From JACKAF01 sp041391485 (GTDB lineage Bacteria; Bdellovibrionota; FAC87; UBA2466; JACKAF01): DNA of 64,000 bases. Location of the stretch: NCBI GenBank assembly GCA_041391485.1, contig JAWKNY010000011.1, positions 35,409-99,408 of the forward strand. Reading direction: 5' to 3'. A model generated the notes under the pieces. That model saw only the letters and a list, made by a program, of their open reading frames with translations. It was not told the DNA's origin and searched no databases. The position numbers were made by a program, and so were the translations under genes. Below are positions 59,999 to 64,000 of this stretch, one piece after another (within the stretch, counting starts at the first letter, position 1; the number at the start of each line of letters is the position of its first letter).

Positions 59999-61072
59999 TC
60001 AAGACGAGCTCCCGGCCGAGCGTTCGAGTCGGTTAAGTATCTCGGGCAGAAGCCGGCGGGACATGAGACGGTAGCCGAGTTGGCCCGGGTGGCCGGGATC
60101 GGAATAGAAGCCACACTTGGCGTAGTGCTTTTTGAAGATTGGGTAGACGTCTATTGTATCGATGCCCGCTCGTTTCGTCGCTTCTCCGAAAGCTTCCGGT
60201 AGAGTTTCGTTGTTTGTTTCCAGGATAAGAAAATCGTACGAGGCAAGCACCGCAAGGCGGGCTCCATGACTTTCTACCTTTTGCTTGAGTCGCTGAAAAG
60301 CAAGACTCAATTTGTCTATGACAGCGGGATCGGCGTACATCTTTTCCCAAACGGGGTAGAGCGTTCGGAAGAGATACCCTTTGGCTTCATTTTTCATGTT
60401 TTTGTAACAGTCTTGCTTAGCCGGGGTGGCCTTGCTTTCGCCGCCAACGGCGCTTGAAAGTACTTGGGATGAGGGCGTACTTAACGTCGAGTAAAAATAG
60501 TTCAGCACGAGCGGGGTTTGGTAATACTTGCGAAGAGTCTTCTTGATGAAACCCTTTTGGCCTTGGTAGTCCTCCAGGGCGATAAGCCTGTCCTTTTCGG
60601 GCTCGAGCAACGTCAAGAGCACCGGGGCAGCCGAATGGATGTCATTAAAGTTGAACGTGTAAAACACCCAGTCGACGGGAGTTTTGGCAAAAACCTCTTC
60701 CAGTTGTTGCTCGATCTGAACGATGCCGTAGCCTGGAACCCCATAGTTGTAGGCATCGAAGAGAGTTTGGACGCTCTGGAGTTGCTCCACAAAGCAGTCT
60801 TCAATCTTTACATTGGCACAAAAAGTTACCGAGTCTCCGACAAAAGCGACGCTGTGCTTGCGGCCGCCTCGGGGGGCGGTTTCGTGTCTATGTTCTCGAA
60901 TAGAGACCGGAAAGACATCATAGCGGTCGACCAGGCCAAAGAACGGGCTCTTGTCCGGGGCGACCTGGATATACAGGAAATTTTGAGGCAGCACCCAGTG
61001 GCGAATGCCTATTTCCACGGCGGCTAGGGTGCAAAAGACGCAGATTGTGAAGCAAATCAGAACGGTTTTCAA
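59999..61072 (-). CDS. SGNH/GDSL hydrolase-like exported or membrane-anchored protein
   Basis: 357 residues. An N-terminal membrane helix or signal (TVLICFTICVFCTLAAVEI). The SGNH blocks are VAFVGDSVTF (Ser near 80), YNYGVPGYGIVQ (Gly), FNFNDIHSA (Asn) and YSDPGHPGQLGYRLM (DxxH). This is a complete esterase fold. Such proteins deacetylate or acylate cell-surface polysaccharides. It stands apart from its neighbours. Confidence 0.8.
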   Translation of the reverse strand: MKTVLICFTICVFCTLAAVEIGIRHWVLPQNFLYIQVAPDKSPFFGLVDRYDVFPVSIREHRHETAPRGGRKHSVAFVGDSVTFCANVKIEDCFVEQLQSVQTLFDAYNYGVPGYGIVQIEQQLEEVFAKTPVDWVFYTFNFNDIHSAAPVLLTLLEPEKDRLIALEDYQGQKGFIKKTLRKYYQTPLVLNYFYSTLSTPSSQVLSSAVGGESKATPAKQDCYKNMKNEAKGYLFRTLYPVWEKMYADPAVIDKLSLAFQRLKQKVESHGARLAVLASYDFLILETNNETLPEAFGEATKRAGIDTIDVYPIFKKHYAKCGFYSDPGHPGQLGYRLMSRRLLPEILNRLERSAGSSS

Positions 61073-61194
61073 AGCTGGACTCCCTTGAAAACATTATAGC
61101 AAGCTCAGGCAGTTCCGCTCTTACTGGGCACTCCTTATCTTGACGCGACGAGACGCTCCCCCTATTTTCAGCTAAAAGAGGTCCCTTAAGAGAC

Positions 61195-62345
61195 ATGGAT
61201 CAGATAATCAACCGCCACCCCAGCCCCGTCGAATCGGAGGCACCCTTCCCAGCGGGCTCCGAAGATCCAGCGTTTTTCAAACAACTTTTGGACAGCATTC
61301 AGGATCCGGTCTACGTCATTTCTCCAGCGCAGGGTTTTAGAATTCGTTTTGTGAATGAGGCTTCTTGTCGCCATTGGGGGTATTCACAGGAGCAGCTCCT
61401 GCGGATGTGTATTCCCGACTGGGATCCCGAGTTTACGCTCGAAACCTGCGAGGTTTTTTTGACTCGTGTCCGCAAAGAGAAGCGCATCAGTTTTGAGACT
61501 TGGCATGAGATTAGCTCAGGAGAAGTTGTTCCTGTCGAAATCACCTCCAACCACATGGTGTATGAAGGAGAAGAGCTTATCGCGGGGTTTATCAAAAACA
61601 TCTCCAAACGTCGCGAAACTGAAGAAAAAATTAGCGAGCTGACAATGAATCTCATGCGTTCGAATAAGCAGCTTGAAGAGTTTGCTTACGTGGCTTCCCA
61701 TGATCTGCGCGAGCCGCTCGCAACGCTGAGCAGTTTCATCCATCTCTTGGAATCCCGGCACGCACCGGAATGGCCGGAGGAGGCCAAGCGCTGGCTAGGC
61801 TACATGCAAAAAAGCACGGACAGAATGCGCAACATGATCGACTCGCTTCTTGCGTATTCGAGGCTGAATGCTCTGGAGCTGGTGCTCGAGCGGGTGGATA
61901 CGCGGGCGCTGGTGGAGGAACTCTTAGAAGATCTCCAATCCATGATCCAGCGTGCACAAGCGGAGATAGTGCTCGGCGAACTCCCTACAGTGGTTGCCGA
62001 CAGGATGCAGCTGGCTCATGTCTTTCAGAATCTCATTACCAATGCGATCAAATTCAGCGATACCGTCGGTAAGGCGCGTGTCGAACTGTCCGCCAAGAGA
62101 TCTGGACACAATTGGATCTTCTCTGTGACGGACAACGGCCCTGGAATAGATGTTGAGACGCGTGCTCGGATCTTTGAACCCTTCCAAAGAGGGGTGGCTC
62201 AGCAAGGGTAACGGGCGTTAGATTGGGCCTCTCCATTTGCAGAAAAACGGTAGAGCGTCATGGGGGACGCATTTGCCTCGCCGATCGTACGGATGGCTTA
62301 ACGGAGTTTTGTTTTAGTATCCCCGACCGGAATCTAGAGAAGTGA
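61195..62345 (+). CDS. PAS-domain histidine kinase (one frameshift)
   Basis: A PAS domain covers residues about 27-145, followed by HisKA with FAYVASHDLREPLATLSSF (phospho-acceptor His near 169). The HATPase domain has the N-box NLITNAIKF and DNGPGIDVETRARIFEPF. The first frame stops at 62211 inside the G2 region; the next frame reads VTGVRLGLSICRKTVERHGG to a TGA at 62343, so one base is missing near 62207. No membrane segment or response regulator gene is adjacent, so the kinase is soluble and orphan. Its stop overlaps the GTG of the permease gene. Confidence 0.8.
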
Positions 62346-63570
62346 AACCCAAACAGCTGGACCGGAGTCTAGGAATTGGCGGCGCCACCCTATTGGGCAT
62401 GGGCTCTATACTGGGCAGTGGAGTGTTTGTCAGCTTGGGACTGGGTGCCGGTTTAGCAGGCGATACGCTCCTTTGGGCTTGCTAATCGCGGGTCTGCTGC
62501 GACCTGCAACGCTAAGTTCGGCGGAGCTGGCATCCGCGCACCCGGTAAGCGGAGGCACTTACGAATACGGGTACCGTTACCTCTCGCCGGCCTTTGGTTT
62601 TGCGGCCGGCGCTCTTTTTTTAGTCGCCAAATCCGCGTCTGCGGCAACAGCGGCTTTGGGTTTGGGTGCGTACCTTGTGCGGCTCACCGGCTGGAATCTT
62701 CCGTTTCATTGGCTCGGGCTAGGACTGGCGACAAGCATTGCTTTTGCCGGCATTCGTCGTAGCACCCAAGTAAACGGAATTTTGGTAGGTCTTACCCTAG
62801 TTAGTCTTTTTGCTTTTGTTTACCTGGGATTCGCCCGTTCCCCTGTTTCCCTCTCCACTCCACCGACTTCTTTCTGGGAGTCGGTAGCGCTCCTCTTTGT
62901 GGCTTTTACGGGATACGGACGCATCGCGACGTTGGGAGAGGAAGTGCGAGCCCCGAGAAAAACCCTTCCGGCCGCGATTGTCATTTGTCTATTGATCTGT
63001 GGGGGCGTTTACGCAGCGGTGGGCTTTAGCGCGATGAGACTGGTGGGAGCGAGCGAGTTTTATGCGCTCGCCTTAGCGGGTTCGCCGCTAGAGCAGATTG
63101 CCTGGCAGAAAAATTCCACAGTGGTGGCCTGGGTACTTGGGCTGGGAGCGAGCTTCGCGCTTTGCGGGGTGATGTTAAATTTGATTTTGGGTCTTTCGCG
63201 CATCGTGCTCGCGATGGGAAGAAGAGGGGACTTGCCCGAGAGCGTGGCGCAGTTGGATGCTAAACAAAATCCTACGGTGGCCGTCCTGATAGCAGCGGGT
63301 CTGATTGCCGTGTGGGTTGGACTGGGAAGTATTAAAGGTAATTGGGAGCTGAGTGCGTTTACGGTTTTGATCTATTACGGGGTAACCAATCTCGCGGCCT
63401 TGCGCCTTAGGGGAACCGATCTCCTTTATCCAAAAGCCATTTCGGCAATGGGACTCCTAGTTTGTTTCGGTCTGCTGTACTTCCTGTCTCTCAATACGGC
63501 GCTACTGGGTGGAACGGCTTTGCTTGCTGCCTTTGCGACGCGCGCACTCTTCAAACGCCGTTCTTTTTGA
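62342..63570 (+). CDS. APC-family amino-acid permease (one or more frameshifts)
   Basis: The GTG at 62342 overlaps the kinase stop. The first part (SLGIGGATLLGMGSILGSGV) is the helix-1 motif of APC transporters. The frame stops near 62484 and continues after one missing base near 62470-62478 as LLIAGLL, then SSAELASAHPVSGGTYEYGY, a typical helix-2/3 region. A short stretch near 62497-62520 also suggests a pair of compensating indels. About ten membrane helices follow to 63570. The substrate is an amino acid or amine. Confidence 0.75.
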
Positions 63571-64000
63571 ACCAGGAAAGCATTTTGTTCCAACCATCTT
63601 CCGCGGCGGCTTTCTGATAGCTCGGTCGGTAGTCGGCGTGAAAGCCGTGCTCGGCCCCAGGGTAAACAACGATCTCATGTTTGGTTTTGGATTTTTTTAG
63701 AGCCTCTCGCATGGTGCGTAGATCCTCGGCCGAGATGCCGTGGTCTTTCTCACCATAGAGTCCCAGTACCGGCACTTGAAGGGACGGCGCGATTCCCACC
63801 GGGTAGAGCGTCTTTCCGTCCGGTTTACCGGTTACGCGGCCATACCAGGCCACACCGGCTCGCAGTTTTGGATTGTGGGCCGCGTACATCCAAACCACAT
63901 TGCCGCCCCAACAAAAACCGGTGATGGCCGTACGGGAGACGTCGGCCTTGGAGTTTTTGCTGAGCCATTTCATCGTCGAATCCAGATCTTCCCAAACTTG
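63551..64000 (-). CDS. Dienelactone hydrolase family protein (partial)
   Basis: The frame runs from the window edge to a stop at 63551, so the N-terminus is missing (150 codons present). The catalytic blocks are TGFCWGGNVV (nucleophile Cys), EKDHGIS (Asp) and AEHGFHADYR (His), the Cys-Asp-His set of dienelactone hydrolases. These enzymes open lactone rings in aromatic degradation or act as general esterases. Its end overlaps the convergent permease gene by 20 bases. Confidence 0.85.
   Translation of the reverse strand, partial: QVWEDLDSTMKWLSKNSKADVSRTAITGFCWGGNVVWMYAAHNPKLRAGVAWYGRVTGKPDGKTLYPVGIAPSLQVPVLGLYGEKDHGISAEDLRTMREALKKSKTKHEIVVYPGAEHGFHADYRPSYQKAAAEDGWNKMLSWFKKNGV

Overview
The window looks like a chromosomal piece of a Gram-negative, free-living, respiring bacterium of moderate GC. 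Signs are many Sec signal peptides and lipoboxes, menaquinone-type genes (a UbiA prenyltransferase, a polyprenyl synthase, a UbiE/MenG methyltransferase), an AmpG-like permease, a TerC/Alx protein and a sulfide:quinone oxidoreductase. The wealth of lineage-specific secreted proteins and the small palindromes suggest Bdellovibrionota/Oligoflexia or another deltaproteobacterial-type lineage. No rRNA or marker gene is present to prove this, so placement is low confidence.

Layout. 1-3.7 kb: housekeeping genes (acyltransferase, spermidine-synthase-like protein, MscS-like membrane protein, amidohydrolase). 3.7-6.5 kb: a leftward four-gene operon of exported proteins, one a trypsin-like protease. 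7.4-11.6 kb: one 1399-codon gene fusing malate synthase, isocitrate lyase and a GNAT-like tail, i.e. both glyoxylate-shunt enzymes in one chain. 11.7-13.8 kb: an M14-type metallohydrolase and a frameshifted esterase lipoprotein.

13.9-25.0 kb is a defence/mobile island. It holds a cytosine-5 methyltransferase diverging from an XRE regulator and a probable restriction endonuclease, a three-TM protein, and a tight leftward operon: metallo-beta-lactamase-fold protein, then an E2-E1-JAB ubiquitin-like conjugation fusion, then a patatin-like phospholipase. An XRE/ImmA pair, a second XRE with a 45-residue membrane peptide, and a complete ISL3 element follow. The island ends at tRNA-Tyr and tRNA-Thr. 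The MBL/E2-E1-JAB/patatin operon has no CD-NTase or ubiquitin-like gene in view and is the best candidate for a poorly described system.

25.5-45 kb is mostly exported proteins of unknown function (decayed Ca-binding repeat locus, tandem paralogues, a TIGR03000-like repeat protein). Among them are a GT2/GtrA pair, a trypsin-like protease, a mitochondrial-type SQR and an SDR/LysR pair. 45-48.7 kb is a quinone cluster with a GbsR-type regulator and a rubrerythrin. 49.4-51.7 kb has an AmpG-like transporter and an AblB-like beta-lysine acetyltransferase. 51.7-57.2 kb is a light-response cluster: a B12-binding MerR regulator (CarH/LitR type) divergent from SDR39U1, SRPBCC, DUF523-DUF1722 and photolyase genes. 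57.3-64 kb holds lipoproteins, a cyclophilin, TerC, an SGNH hydrolase, a PAS histidine kinase coupled to an amino-acid permease, and a partial dienelactone hydrolase.

One caution applies throughout. At least a dozen genes are split by single-base indels, often in short homopolymers. Some loci may be truly decayed, but the pattern also fits a draft assembly with consensus errors, so broken genes are annotated as frameshifted spans rather than as firm pseudogenes.
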